From positions 3,224,001-3,288,000 of the forward strand of contig OY760226.1 of NCBI GenBank assembly GCA_963663395.1: a DNA stretch of 64,000 nt, in the 5' to 3' direction. Under the pieces are notes generated by a model that was not told the origin of the DNA, made no database searches, and was given only the letters and a program-made list of their open reading frames with translations. The first letter of the stretch is position 1. The number at the start of each line of letters is the position of its first letter. The translations under genes and the position numbers were made by a program. This document shows, piece by piece, positions 15,278 through 24,557 of this stretch. The DNA is from Azophilus sp963663395 (GTDB lineage: Bacteria; Pseudomonadota; Gammaproteobacteria; Pseudomonadales; Azotimanducaceae).

Positions 15278-16687
15278 GTGCCGACTCTGTACGACAAGAT
15301 CTGGGCCGATCACTACGCCGGCACCCGTGCGGACGGGGAGGGCCTGCTCTACATCGACCGTCACCTGGTGCACGAGGTCACCTCGCCCCAGGCATTTGAA
15401 GGCCTGCGCCTTGCCGGCCGCAAACTGTGGCGCACGCAGGCCAACCTGGCCACCCCCGACCACAACGTACCTACGGAGCGCCGCGCAGCCGGCATAGAGG
15501 GAATCACCGACCCCGTGGCGCGGGAGCAGGTCGTCACCCTCGACGACAACTGCAGGCGGCACGGCGTCACCCAGTTCGACATCCACGACATCCGCCAGGG
15601 CATCGTGCACGTCATCGGGCCGGAGCAGGGCGCGACCCTGCCGGGCATGACCATAGTCTGCGGAGACTCCCATACCTCCACGCACGGCGCATTCGCGGCC
15701 CTGGCCCAGGGCATCGGCACCTCCGAGGTCGAGCATGTCATGGCCACCCAGTGCCTCGCCCAGACCAAGGCGAGAAACATGGCGGTGCGCGTGACGGGAA
15801 CCCTCCCGGAAGGCGTCTATTCGAAGGACCTGGCGCTCGCGCTGATCGGGCGCATCGGCACCGGCGGCGCGACCGGGCATACCATCGAGTTCATGGGCCC
15901 GGCAGTCGAGGCGCTGTCGATGGATGGCCGGATGACGCTGTGCAACATGGCGATCGAGGCCGGCGCCAGGGCCGGCATGGTGGCCGTGGACGATACAACC
16001 CTGGAATACGTCCATGGGCGGCCGATGGCGCCCACGGGGACTCAGTGGGATGCGGCGGAAAGCTACTGGCGCACCCTGGTGAGCGATGCGGACGCAGCCT
16101 GGGACAGCGAGATATTTCTCGATGCGGCCCACGTGGCGCCCCAGGTCACCTGGGGGACATCTCCGGAAATGGTCGTGCCCGTGGACGGCACGGTTCCAGA
16201 TCCTGCGGGCGCTTCGAACGAACTGGATGCCGATGGTATCGAACGGGCGCTGGCCTACATGGGGCTTGACGCGAACCAGCCTGTCCGGCAGATCGAACTC
16301 GACCGGGTATTCATCGGTTCCTGCACCAATTCCCGTCTTGAGGATCTGCGCATCGCGGCCCGGGTTCTCACCGGCAGGCAGGTAGCGAAAAGCATCAAGC
16401 AGGCCCTGGTGGTTCCCGGTTCCGGCCTCGTCAAGCAGGCCGCGGAGCGGGAGGGGCTCGACCGGGTGTTCACCGATGCAGGGTTCGAATGGAGGGATGC
16501 GGGCTGCTCCATGTGCCTGGGGATGAACCCGGACCGTCTGCTGCCCGGCGAGCATTGCGCCTCGACATCGAACCGAAATTTCGAGGGACGGCAGGGACAC
16601 CGGGGCCGCACCCATCTGGTCAGTCCTGCGATGGCGGCGGCGGCGGCGGTGGCGGGTCACTTTGTCGATGTACGGGAGCTGTTGTGA
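15278..16687 (+). CDS. leuC: 3-isopropylmalate dehydratase large subunit
   Basis: 469 residues from the GTG at 15278, giving the family N-terminus MPTLYDKIWADHYAG; the upstream open frame is leader sequence. With LeuD it isomerises 2-isopropylmalate to 3-isopropylmalate in leucine synthesis. The aconitase-fold signatures are VCGDSHTSTHGAFAALAQGI and ATQCLAQTKARNMAV. The [4Fe-4S] ligands are the Cys in FIGSCTNSRLEDLR and the two in DAGCSMCLGMNPD. The length matches the family. The stop overlaps the leuD start by four bases (GTGA), so the subunits are translationally coupled. leuA is not in this cluster. Confidence 0.97.
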   Translation: MPTLYDKIWADHYAGTRADGEGLLYIDRHLVHEVTSPQAFEGLRLAGRKLWRTQANLATPDHNVPTERRAAGIEGITDPVAREQVVTLDDNCRRHGVTQFDIHDIRQGIVHVIGPEQGATLPGMTIVCGDSHTSTHGAFAALAQGIGTSEVEHVMATQCLAQTKARNMAVRVTGTLPEGVYSKDLALALIGRIGTGGATGHTIEFMGPAVEALSMDGRMTLCNMAIEAGARAGMVAVDDTTLEYVHGRPMAPTGTQWDAAESYWRTLVSDADAAWDSEIFLDAAHVAPQVTWGTSPEMVVPVDGTVPDPAGASNELDADGIERALAYMGLDANQPVRQIELDRVFIGSCTNSRLEDLRIAARVLTGRQVAKSIKQALVVPGSGLVKQAAEREGLDRVFTDAGFEWRDAGCSMCLGMNPDRLLPGEHCASTSNRNFEGRQGHRGRTHLVSPAMAAAAAVAGHFVDVRELL

Positions 16688-17322
16688 AAGCGTTTCGAGT
16701 CGAGTCTGGGCTGGTGGCACCGCTGGACCGTGCCAATGTCGATACCGACCAGATCATCCCGAAGCAGTTCCTGAAATCCATCAGGCGCACCGGGTTCGGC
16801 GACCACCTGTTCGATGCCTGGCGTTTCCAGGACGAAGGAGATGTGGGGGTTCGCCTGGCAGACAGGCGGCCGAATGCCGATTTCGTTCTGAACCTGCCGC
16901 GCTACTCGGGTGCGGCGATTCTGCTGGCCCGCGATAACTTCGGTTGCGGTTCCAGCCGCGAGCATGCGGTCTGGGCATTGCTGGAGTACGGAATTCGCGC
17001 GGTAATCGCTCCGAGCTTCGCAGACATATTTTTCAATAACTGCTTCAAAAATGGCCTGTTACCCGTTGTTCTGGAACGAAACAAAGTCGATCGCCTGTTC
17101 GACCTCGTGGAAAACGGCGAAGGCTTCGAACTGACGGTCGACCTGCCAAACCAGTGTGTCGCGCTCCCCGGCGATGAGACCCTGGCATTCGAGATCGACC
17201 CCATGCGCAAGCAGAAGATGCTCGACGGGCTCGATGACATCGGCTTGACGCTCGCCCACTCTGCGGAGATTCGCGATTTCGAACGCGCCTACTACGGGCG
17301 CCGTTCCTGGCTCGACCAATAA
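16684..17322 (+). CDS. leuD: 3-isopropylmalate dehydratase small subunit
   Basis: 212 residues starting with GTG inside the leuC stop. It has the LeuD swivel-domain signatures LVAPLDRANVDTDQIIPKQF and DNFGCGSSREHAVWALLEYG, and the IAPSFADIFFNNCFKNGLLP segment. It forms the heterodimeric dehydratase with LeuC. The length is that of the proteobacterial family. leuB follows after 41 bases. Confidence 0.97.
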   Translation: MKAFRVESGLVAPLDRANVDTDQIIPKQFLKSIRRTGFGDHLFDAWRFQDEGDVGVRLADRRPNADFVLNLPRYSGAAILLARDNFGCGSSREHAVWALLEYGIRAVIAPSFADIFFNNCFKNGLLPVVLERNKVDRLFDLVENGEGFELTVDLPNQCVALPGDETLAFEIDPMRKQKMLDGLDDIGLTLAHSAEIRDFERAYYGRRSWLDQ

Positions 17323-17363
17323 GTGTCGAACCGAAGGCATCCTGTCCAAAACTGAACGGTCCC

Positions 17364-18479
17364 ATGGCAAAGGCGAAACACATCCTGATCCTCGACGGCG
17401 ACGGCATCGGTCCCGAAGTCGCCCCGGTAGCCGTGGACGCGCTTGGTCTCGCGCTGGAAAGCGTGGGCATCGAGATGCGCCTCGATCACGGGTTGATCGG
17501 CGGCCGTGCCATCGACGAGGCCGGCAGCCCGCTCCCCGGGGAGACCCTGGCCCAAGCGCATGCCGCGGATGCCATCCTGCTGGGCGCCGTGGGCGGCCCG
17601 CGCTGGGAACACCTGCCCATGAGCCAGCGCCCTGAGAAAGGTCTGCTGGGGCTGCGTTACGGCCTTGAACTGTTCGCCAACCTGCGCCCGGCGCTCTTGT
17701 TCGAGCCGCTGGCTCATGCTTCCTCGCTGAAAACCGAGCGGGTGTCCGGCCTCGACATCCTGATCGTCAGGGAACTCACCGGCGGCATCTACTTCGGCGA
17801 GCCCCGCGGCGTCAGCGTGGACGAGAACGAGCGGGTAGGGGTCAACACCTACGTCTACCGTGAACACGAGATCGAGCGCATCGCCCGAGTCGCGTTCGAG
17901 CTTGCAGGCAGACGAAACGGAAGGCTCTGTTCAGTGGACAAGGCCAACGTGCTGGAAGTCACGCAACTCTGGCGCGACGTGGTCAACGAGGTGGCGCCCG
18001 ATTACCCGGACGTACAGCTCTCGCACATGTACGTCGACAACGCGGGCATGCAACTGGTGCGAGACCCGAAACAGTTCGACGTGGTCGTGACCGGCAACAT
18101 GTTCGGAGACATTCTTTCCGACGTGGCGGCCATGCTGACCGGGTCCCTGGGAATGCTGCCCTCGGCATCGCTGGCCGCTTCCGGCAAGGGGCTCTACGAG
18201 CCCGTGCACGGCTCGGCGCCCGACATCGCCGGCCAGGACATTGCCAATCCCCTCGCCATGGTACTGTCGGCGGCGATGCTGTGCCGTTACAGCCTCGATG
18301 CTCCCGACGCAGGGGCAGCGATCGAGGCCGCCGTGGGCCGCGTGCTCGACAGGGGGCTCAGGACCGCCGACATAGCCGGCGCGGAAGCTGGGGTGAACGG
18401 TATCGAACAGGTGGGCACCCGAGCCATGGGTGAGGCTCTGCTCACGGAACTGACCGACGTGCTTGAGGAGGCAAAGTGA
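17364..18479 (+). CDS. leuB: 3-isopropylmalate dehydrogenase
   Basis: 371 residues. It oxidises and decarboxylates 3-isopropylmalate with NAD to give 2-oxoisocaproate. The N-terminus ILILDGDGIGPEVAPVAVDA is typical of the isocitrate/isopropylmalate dehydrogenase fold. LLGAVGGPRWEHLPMSQRPE is the LeuB-specific loop. Metal and substrate residues are in VVTGNMFGDILSDVAAMLTG, and the NAD-binding segment is YEPVHGSAPDIAGQDIANPL. The stop overlaps the asd start by four bases (GTGA). Confidence 0.97.
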   Translation: MAKAKHILILDGDGIGPEVAPVAVDALGLALESVGIEMRLDHGLIGGRAIDEAGSPLPGETLAQAHAADAILLGAVGGPRWEHLPMSQRPEKGLLGLRYGLELFANLRPALLFEPLAHASSLKTERVSGLDILIVRELTGGIYFGEPRGVSVDENERVGVNTYVYREHEIERIARVAFELAGRRNGRLCSVDKANVLEVTQLWRDVVNEVAPDYPDVQLSHMYVDNAGMQLVRDPKQFDVVVTGNMFGDILSDVAAMLTGSLGMLPSASLAASGKGLYEPVHGSAPDIAGQDIANPLAMVLSAAMLCRYSLDAPDAGAAIEAAVGRVLDRGLRTADIAGAEAGVNGIEQVGTRAMGEALLTELTDVLEEAK

Positions 18480-19501
18480 GCGCCGGGCCCGTAAATGTCG
18501 CCATCGCGGGCGCCACCGGCGCCGTCGGCGAGGTATTGGTAGAGATCCTGGAGGCACGCGGGTTCCCCGTGGGGCGCCTGTTCCTGCTCGCGAGCGAACG
18601 CTCCGCAGGCAAGCGTTACCGGTTCTGCGGCGAGTCGATTACGGTCCAGCGCCTCGATGAATTCGATTTCGAGCAGGCGCAGATCGGTTTCTTCTCCGCG
18701 GGCGGCGCCGTTTCGGCGGAGTTCGCGCCAACGGCAGCCGCCGCCGACTGCGTGGTGATAGACAATACCTCCCATTTCCGCTACGACGACGACATCCCGT
18801 TGATCGTGCCCGAAGTCAACCTGCATCGCCTGGTCGATTACGCAAACCGCAACATCATCGCCAATCCGAACTGCTCCACCATCCAGATGGTGGTGGCGCT
18901 GCAGCCCATCCACGACGCGGTCGGCATCGAGCGGATCAACGTGGCCACCTACCAGGCCGTCTCCGGCGCCGGGGCTGGCGGGCTGCGCGAACTCGCCGGG
19001 CAAACCGCCAACCTTCTGAACGCAAAACCGATCGAATCGACCGTTGCCCCGGTGCAGATCGCTTTCAACGCGATCCCGCAGATCGGTACCTTCCAGGAGA
19101 ACGGGTTCACGCTCGAAGAGATGAAAATGGTCTGGGAGACGCGCAAGATCTTCGAGGACGACAGCATCGGCGTGAACCCGACCTGCGTGCGCATCCCTGT
19201 GTTCTACGGTCATTCGGAAGCCGTCCACATCGAGACCCGCGCACCGATCACGGTGGCGGAAGCCCGCGCCTTGCTTGCCGAGGCGCCGGGGGTAGTGCTA
19301 CAGGACGAGGCGGCAGCGGGTGGCTACCCCACCGCCGTACTGGAAGGGGCGGGCAACGATGCCGTCTACGTGGGACGCGTCCGCCAGGACTTCTCGCATC
19401 CCCGCGGACTGAACCTGTGGGTGGTGTCCGACAACGTGCGGAAGGGCGCCGCACTCAACAGCGTGCAGATCGCCGAGGAGTTGCTTCCCCTGCTTGAGTA
19501 G
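18476..19501 (+). CDS. asd: Aspartate-semialdehyde dehydrogenase
   Basis: 341 residues, GTG start overlapping the leuB stop. It reduces aspartyl phosphate to aspartate semialdehyde with NADPH, the branch point to lysine, methionine and threonine. The NADP-binding N-terminus is VAIAGATGAVGEVLVEIL. The nucleophile Cys133 lies in NPNCSTIQMVVALQP, followed by TYQAVSGAGAGGLRELAGQT. It belongs to the shorter class found in Pseudomonas asd2-type and Gram-positive enzymes rather than the longer E. coli type. Coupling to leuB is also seen in other gammaproteobacteria. Confidence 0.95.
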   Translation: MSAGPVNVAIAGATGAVGEVLVEILEARGFPVGRLFLLASERSAGKRYRFCGESITVQRLDEFDFEQAQIGFFSAGGAVSAEFAPTAAAADCVVIDNTSHFRYDDDIPLIVPEVNLHRLVDYANRNIIANPNCSTIQMVVALQPIHDAVGIERINVATYQAVSGAGAGGLRELAGQTANLLNAKPIESTVAPVQIAFNAIPQIGTFQENGFTLEEMKMVWETRKIFEDDSIGVNPTCVRIPVFYGHSEAVHIETRAPITVAEARALLAEAPGVVLQDEAAAGGYPTAVLEGAGNDAVYVGRVRQDFSHPRGLNLWVVSDNVRKGAALNSVQIAEELLPLLE

Positions 19502-19544
19502 CGGCCGATCGTCTATAAATCAATCGGTTACAAACGTTAATTCA

Positions 19545-20396
19545 ATGAACGCTACACGGGACACCTACGCGCTCGGGGTGGAGTATGACGGTGACGCCTG
19601 TTCCGGGTGGCAACGTCAGCGCAACGCGCCCTCCGTTCAGGAAACACTGGAAAAAGCGCTGAGCCGGGTCGCCGACGAGCCCGTGAAAACGGTAGCCGCC
19701 GGTCGTACCGATTCCGGCGTGCACGCCACCAAGCAGGTGGTGAGCTTCGCCACCGCGGCCCGGCGGCCGTTGAAGGCGTGGCGGGACGGCGTGAACACCC
19801 TGGTCGGCGACAGCATCAAGGTGCGCTGGGCAAGCGCGGTTGATGGCGAGTTCCACGCCCGTTACAGCGCCCGCGCACGTCGTTACATCTACCTGTTCCG
19901 CATGGACAGCGTACCCTCACCGCTCGGCGACCGCTTTGCCTGGCGCGTTTCGCGCCTGGAGATCGACGCCATGCACCGGGCGGGGCAATGCCTGGTCGGC
20001 GAACACGACTTCGCCAGTTTCCGCGCCGCCAGATGTCAGTCACGTAGCCGTCACCGCCATGTGCACCGCCTGGCCGTGCACGCCATCGGCGACCTGGCCG
20101 TAATCGACATCGAGGCGAACGCCTTTCTTCTGCACATGGTGCGCAACATCGCCGGCACCCTGGTTCAGGTCGGAGATGGGCGGCGCCCGGAAAGCTGGGT
20201 CGGCGACTGTCTGCAGGCACGGGACCGGCGGCGCATCGGCAAGACCGCCCCAGCCAGGGGCCTTTACCTTGTGGATGTCCAGTATCCGGGGTACGACTTT
20301 CCACCGGGAAGGCTGCCGCCGTTGTTGTCGGGCCTGGACAGTCTGGACGAACTGCAAACCCGATATCAGAGTCGCAACGCGCCTTCGGAGCGATAG
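19545..20396 (+). CDS. truA: tRNA pseudouridine(38-40) synthase
   Basis: 283 residues from the ATG at 19545; the frame is open 17 codons upstream to a TTG, but the family N-terminus (TYALGVEYDGDACSGWQRQ) fits the ATG. It converts uridines 38-40 of the tRNA anticodon stem to pseudouridine. The catalytic Asp56 lies in AAGRTDSGVHATKQVVSF. Further family motifs are FHARYSARARRYIYLF and FLLHMVRNIAGTLVQVGDGR. In many Pseudomonas-like genomes fimV lies between asd and truA; here only 43 bases separate them and fimV is absent. No good ribosome-binding site is visible. Confidence 0.95.
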   Translation: MNATRDTYALGVEYDGDACSGWQRQRNAPSVQETLEKALSRVADEPVKTVAAGRTDSGVHATKQVVSFATAARRPLKAWRDGVNTLVGDSIKVRWASAVDGEFHARYSARARRYIYLFRMDSVPSPLGDRFAWRVSRLEIDAMHRAGQCLVGEHDFASFRAARCQSRSRHRHVHRLAVHAIGDLAVIDIEANAFLLHMVRNIAGTLVQVGDGRRPESWVGDCLQARDRRRIGKTAPARGLYLVDVQYPGYDFPPGRLPPLLSGLDSLDELQTRYQSRNAPSER

Positions 20397-20408
20397 CGAG
20401 ACAGCCGA

Positions 20409-20436
20409 TGGACGGAAATCGGAAACACTCTATAAT
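20409..20436 (+). promoter_or_regulatory. Candidate promoter of the trpFBA-folC-purF run
   Basis: A perfect -10 box TATAAT lies at 20431-20436, with a weak -35 (TGGACG, 20409-20414) 16 bases upstream, in the 170-base gap after truA. This leaves a leader of about 120 bases before trpF. I see no trp leader peptide with tandem Trp codons in that leader. Confidence 0.5.
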
Positions 20437-20566
20437 CCGCGCTTTTCGGCCGCGCGCCCGTTTCAATCCACTTGCTTTCCTCGGGCATGGGTTACAGCCA
20501 ATTCCTCGCAAGCCCGGCCGGAATTCCGGATTGTCGGCACCCAACGGCTGATACGGTAGGCTCGCC

Positions 20567-21196
20567 TTGTCCGTCAAAATCAAGATCTGCGGAATCACAC
20601 GCGCCGAAGATGCGGAAACGCTGGTCCGGCTGGGCGTGGATGCGCTTGGCCTGAACTTCTACGAGCCGAGCCCGAGATACGTTAGCCCTCATGAAGCCCG
20701 GGAACTGGCGCAGGCCGTGGAGGGCGAGATGATGCGCGTCGGCGTGTTCGTTGACGCGCCCGCGGCAACGGTGCAGGAAGCGGTCGAGCAGGTGGGCCTG
20801 GACGTCCTTCAGTTTCAGGGCGCGGAAACTCCGGCATACTGCGCTTCTTTCGGGTTGCCCTACATGAGAGCGGTTCGGGTACGGGGAACGATTGACCAGG
20901 AAGCGATGGAAACGAGGCATTCCCAAGCACTCGCCATCCTTCTGGATGCCTCGGTTCCCGGCCTCCGGGGCGGTACCGGGCACCGCTTCGATTGGGATCA
21001 GTGGCCCGAACGGCCCGGTCTCAACTACATGCTGGCGGGCGGATTGACGCCGGAGAACGTGCGCGGGGCCGTTGAACGATTGCGTCCTTGGGGTGTCGAT
21101 GTGTGCACCGGCGTGGAGAGCCCTGTGAAAGGAATCAAGGAACCCGACAGGATGAGTCGTTTCGTCGAAGAGGTGCGCCGTGCCGAAATCGGGTAG
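20567..21196 (+). CDS. trpF: Phosphoribosylanthranilate isomerase
   Basis: 209 residues from a TTG at 20567 with GGTAGG upstream. The family begins at this point (SVKIKICGITRAEDAETLVR), with the catalytic cysteine in KICGIT. The second catalytic residue is the Asp in LLDASVPGLRGGTGHRFDW. The C-terminal phosphate site includes NYMLAGGLTPENVRGAVERL and DVCTGVESPVKGIKEPDRM. It performs the Amadori step of tryptophan synthesis in a TIM barrel. It overlaps trpB by 17 bases. Confidence 0.96.
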   Translation: MSVKIKICGITRAEDAETLVRLGVDALGLNFYEPSPRYVSPHEARELAQAVEGEMMRVGVFVDAPAATVQEAVEQVGLDVLQFQGAETPAYCASFGLPYMRAVRVRGTIDQEAMETRHSQALAILLDASVPGLRGGTGHRFDWDQWPERPGLNYMLAGGLTPENVRGAVERLRPWGVDVCTGVESPVKGIKEPDRMSRFVEEVRRAEIG

Positions 21197-22391
21197 CAAC
21201 TACGCCCAGCCTTCCGAGGACGGCCACTTCGGTCAGTACGGCGGGCGCTTCGTCGCCGAGACGCTCATGCACGCGCTCGACGAGTTGCAGACCGTCTACG
21301 ACGAGGTCAAGTCCGACCCTGAGTTCAAGGCCGAGTTCGAACATTACCTCACCCATTTCGTCGGCCGGCCGACGCCGCTTTACTTTGCCGAAAGACTGAC
21401 GGAAACGCTCGCGGGCCCCCGCATCTACCTCAAGCGCGAAGATCTGAACCATACCGGCGCCCACAAGGTGAACAACTGCATCGGCCAGGCGCTGATCGCC
21501 AGGCGCATGGGCAAACCCAGGCTCATCGCGGAAACCGGCGCCGGCCAACATGGTGTCGCCACTGCAACCGTTGCGGCGCGGTTCGGCATGAAGTGCCAGG
21601 TCTACATGGGCGTGGACGACATTCACCGCCAGGCGCTGAACGTTTATCGCATGAAACTGCTGGGCGCCGACGTAATCCCGGTACATTCCGGCTCGAAGAC
21701 GCTGAAAGACGCCCTGAATGAAGCCCTGCGCGACTGGGTGACCAACGTCGACGATACCCATTACATCATCGGCTCCGTCGCGGGCCCGCATCCGTACCCC
21801 GCCCTGGTGCGGGATTTTCAGTCGGTGATCGGCCGCGAGGCCAGGGCGCAATGCCTGGAGGCGGAAGGACGGCTGCCGGATTTGCTGGTCGCCTGTGTCG
21901 GCGGCGGTTCCAATGCCATGGGGCTGTTCCACTCCTTCGTGGACGATCCGGATGTCCGCATGATGGGTGTCGAAGCGGCGGGTCTCGGGCTTGCCACGGG
22001 CCGCCATGCCGCGCCCCTCAATGACGGGGTTGTCGGCGTACTGCACGGCAACCGCACCTACCTGATGCAGGACGACGACGGCCAGATCCTGCAAACCCAT
22101 TCCATTTCGGCCGGGCTCGACTATCCGGGGGTCGGCCCGGAGCACAGCCTGCTGAAAGACATCGGCCGCGCCGAGTACGACGCGGTGACGGACGATGCCG
22201 CGCTGGACGCATTCCGGCTGCTGAACCGCACCGAAGGCATCATGCCCGCCCTGGAATCGAGTCATGCGGTCGCCTGGGTTGCGCAACACGCCAGCGAACT
22301 GAAGCGCGGGCAGGTCGTCATCGTCAACCTCTCGGGCAGGGGCGACAAGGACATCCATACCGTCTCCGAAATCGACGGGATCGAGTTGTGA
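21180..22391 (+). CDS. trpB: Tryptophan synthase beta chain
   Basis: 403 residues, GTG start inside the end of trpF. It condenses indole and serine to tryptophan using PLP. Lys96 in LNHTGAHKVNNCIGQALIAR is the PLP Schiff base. The loop ETGAGQHGVATATVAARFGM contains the catalytic Glu, and the phosphate-binding glycine motif is VACVGGGSNAMGLFHSFVDD. The N-terminus GHFGQYGGRFVAETLMHALD is typical. The stop overlaps the trpA start by four bases, consistent with equal production of the alpha2-beta2 complex. Confidence 0.97.
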   Translation: MPKSGSNYAQPSEDGHFGQYGGRFVAETLMHALDELQTVYDEVKSDPEFKAEFEHYLTHFVGRPTPLYFAERLTETLAGPRIYLKREDLNHTGAHKVNNCIGQALIARRMGKPRLIAETGAGQHGVATATVAARFGMKCQVYMGVDDIHRQALNVYRMKLLGADVIPVHSGSKTLKDALNEALRDWVTNVDDTHYIIGSVAGPHPYPALVRDFQSVIGREARAQCLEAEGRLPDLLVACVGGGSNAMGLFHSFVDDPDVRMMGVEAAGLGLATGRHAAPLNDGVVGVLHGNRTYLMQDDDGQILQTHSISAGLDYPGVGPEHSLLKDIGRAEYDAVTDDAALDAFRLLNRTEGIMPALESSHAVAWVAQHASELKRGQVVIVNLSGRGDKDIHTVSEIDGIEL

Positions 22392-23191
22392 GCCGCATTG
22401 AGCGAACGCTTGCGCAGTTGCGGGAATCGCAGCGCACGGCGCTGGTGCCCTTCATCACCGCCGGCGACCCCACTGTTCAAACCACCGTTCCGGCCATGCA
22501 CGCACTGGTCGGCGGCGGCGCCGACCTTCTGGAACTGGGGGTTCCCTTCAGCGATCCCGAGGCCGACGGCCCCGCCATCCAGGCCGCGTCGGAACGGGCG
22601 CTCGCCAACGGGGTCACCCTCGCGCAGGTGCTGGACATGGTTGCCGAGTTCCGGGCCCTGGACACCGCCACGCCGGTAATCCTCATGGGCTATCTCAACA
22701 GCGTGCTGGCGATGGGTGAGACCAATTTCGTCGCAAGGGCCGCGACCGCCGGCGTCGACGGCATGATCGTGGTCAACCTGCCGCCGGAAGAGGCCAGTAC
22801 GCTGCGCACCGCAATGTCCGCCCGGAACATGGACCTGATATTCCTCGCCGCACCCACCACAACCGATGAGCGTCTCGAGCTGATCGACGGCGTGGCCGGC
22901 GGGTTCGTCTACCACGTTTCGCTGAAGGGCATTACCGGAGCCGATCACATTGCCCTGGCTCCGGTGGCGGCCAACGTGGCACGTCTGCGGCGCAAGACCG
23001 CGCTGCCCGTGCTGGTGGGTTTCGGGATCAAGGACGGGGCAATGGCCAGGGCCGTCGCGGCGCATGCCGACGGTGTCGTGGTGGGCGCAGCCCTCGTTTC
23101 CCGAATGGGAGAGCTGGCCGGGCGGGCCGGCGACATCCCCGACATGCTCGGCGGTGCGGTGGGTGAAATCCGCCGCGCACTCGATGCCTGA
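22388..23191 (+). CDS. trpA: Tryptophan synthase alpha chain
   Basis: 267 residues, GTG start. It cleaves indole-3-glycerol phosphate to indole, which is channelled to TrpB. The catalytic Glu and Asp are in LLELGVPFSDPEADGPAIQA. PFITAGDPTVQTTVPAMHAL is the TIM-barrel entry, and the phosphate site is in PVLVGFGIKDGAMARAVAAH. folC follows after 73 bases. In Pseudomonas-like clusters accD often stands before folC, but here it does not. Confidence 0.96.
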   Translation: MSRIERTLAQLRESQRTALVPFITAGDPTVQTTVPAMHALVGGGADLLELGVPFSDPEADGPAIQAASERALANGVTLAQVLDMVAEFRALDTATPVILMGYLNSVLAMGETNFVARAATAGVDGMIVVNLPPEEASTLRTAMSARNMDLIFLAAPTTTDERLELIDGVAGGFVYHVSLKGITGADHIALAPVAANVARLRRKTALPVLVGFGIKDGAMARAVAAHADGVVVGAALVSRMGELAGRAGDIPDMLGGAVGEIRRALDA

Positions 23192-23264
23192 GCGCTGCTC
23201 TGCATCGCCGGTTGCACCGGCACACTCCGACCGCTCGCACATCTGCACCGGAGAAGGGTGAAAA

Positions 23265-24557
23265 GTGGCGCGAAGTCTTGACGAATGGCTCGAGTACATC
23301 GAAACCATTCACTCGAGCAGCTGGGAACTGGGGCTGGACCGCATCGGGTCGGTCGCCGACCGGCTCGAACTGCGCAAGCCCGCGCCCACCTCGGTGATCG
23401 TGGCGGGCACGAACGGCAAGGGTTCCACATGCGTGTGCCTGGAACAGGTGCTGCTCGCCTCCGGTCTGTCGGTCGGCTGCACCCTGTCGCCCCATGTACA
23501 CGTTTTCAACGAGCGCGTGCGCGTCAACGGCGTCGAAGTCGATGATGCGGCACTGTGCGCGGCGTTCGAGGTGGTGGAGGCTGGGCGCGGCGATACTCTG
23601 CTGACGTATTTCGAGTTCACGTCGCTTGCTGCGCTGTACTGCTTCAAACAGGCCGGGGTCGATGTGGCGGTACTGGAAATCGGGCTCGGCGGGCGCCTTG
23701 ATGCGTTCAACATCGTCGACGGTGACATTGCCGTGATCACCAATATCGGTATCGATCACACTGACTGGCTTGGCGATACCCGGGAACAGATCGGCGCCGA
23801 AAAGGCCGGCGTCCTGCGGCGGGGCCAGCAGGTCATGCTCGGCCCCGACATGCCGGCCAGCGTACTCGAGCCGGCAACCGGACTGGCCGGGAACAGCATG
23901 CAGGTCGGTCGGGAGATCGAGCACCACGACGACCCGGAGGGCCGCTGGAGCCTGAATCTGAACGGCCACGCGCTGAACGACCTGCCCCGAGGGCCATTCC
24001 CCATCGTCAACTGCGCGCTGGCGCTTGCCGCCGCCAATGCAATCCGCACGGTCGACGTAACCGCGGCTCGGGCCGCGATCGACCGTGCCTGGATGCCCGG
24101 GCGCTGCGAAGAGATCGTGCGCGGGGGGCGGCGCTGGGTCGTCGACGTTGCGCACAACCCCCTGGGTGCGGGATACCTGCGGCGCGAGTTGCCCCGTCGT
24201 TATCCCGATGCGGGCATCACCGCGGTGCTCGGTACGCTGGCCGACAAGGATGCCAAAGGCATATTGGCGGCGCTGGACGATATCGTCGGGCGATGGATCC
24301 TGGTAGATGCGCCGCCACCGAGGGGGCTGACCGCCGCCGCGCTTGCCGAGCGCCTGGGACGCCGGGAGTTTTCGGTGGCCGGTCCCGTGGCCCGTGGCCT
24401 GGAGGAAGCGGGGTCGCTCGCGCAACCGGGGGATGTTATCCTCGTGTTCGGATCGTTCGCCACAGCGGAAACCGCCCGTTTGGAACTGACGAAATCCGGC
24501 GACGCCGTCAATTGCTCCGAGTTCCCGCAAGAGCGACGGGTCGTTCGATCACCGTAG
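23265..24557 (+). CDS. folC: Bifunctional folylpolyglutamate / dihydrofolate synthase
   Basis: 430 residues, GTG start with GGAGAAGG upstream. It adds L-glutamate to dihydropteroate and then to reduced folates. The Mur-ligase ATP-binding loop is VAGTNGKGSTCVCLEQVLLA. Substrate and metal regions include SPHVHVFNERVRVNGVEVDD, LEIGLGGRLDAFNIVDGDIA and NIGIDHTDWLGDTREQIGAE. The C-terminal domain has VVDVAHNPLGAGYLRRELPR. The next gene begins at the base after its stop. Confidence 0.96.
   Translation: MARSLDEWLEYIETIHSSSWELGLDRIGSVADRLELRKPAPTSVIVAGTNGKGSTCVCLEQVLLASGLSVGCTLSPHVHVFNERVRVNGVEVDDAALCAAFEVVEAGRGDTLLTYFEFTSLAALYCFKQAGVDVAVLEIGLGGRLDAFNIVDGDIAVITNIGIDHTDWLGDTREQIGAEKAGVLRRGQQVMLGPDMPASVLEPATGLAGNSMQVGREIEHHDDPEGRWSLNLNGHALNDLPRGPFPIVNCALALAAANAIRTVDVTAARAAIDRAWMPGRCEEIVRGGRRWVVDVAHNPLGAGYLRRELPRRYPDAGITAVLGTLADKDAKGILAALDDIVGRWILVDAPPPRGLTAAALAERLGRREFSVAGPVARGLEEAGSLAQPGDVILVFGSFATAETARLELTKSGDAVNCSEFPQERRVVRSP

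Noticed and set aside
15142..15399. Leucine leader peptide starting at ATG 15142
   Set aside because: It has no stop until inside leuC and no run of Leu codons, so it does not behave like a leader peptide.
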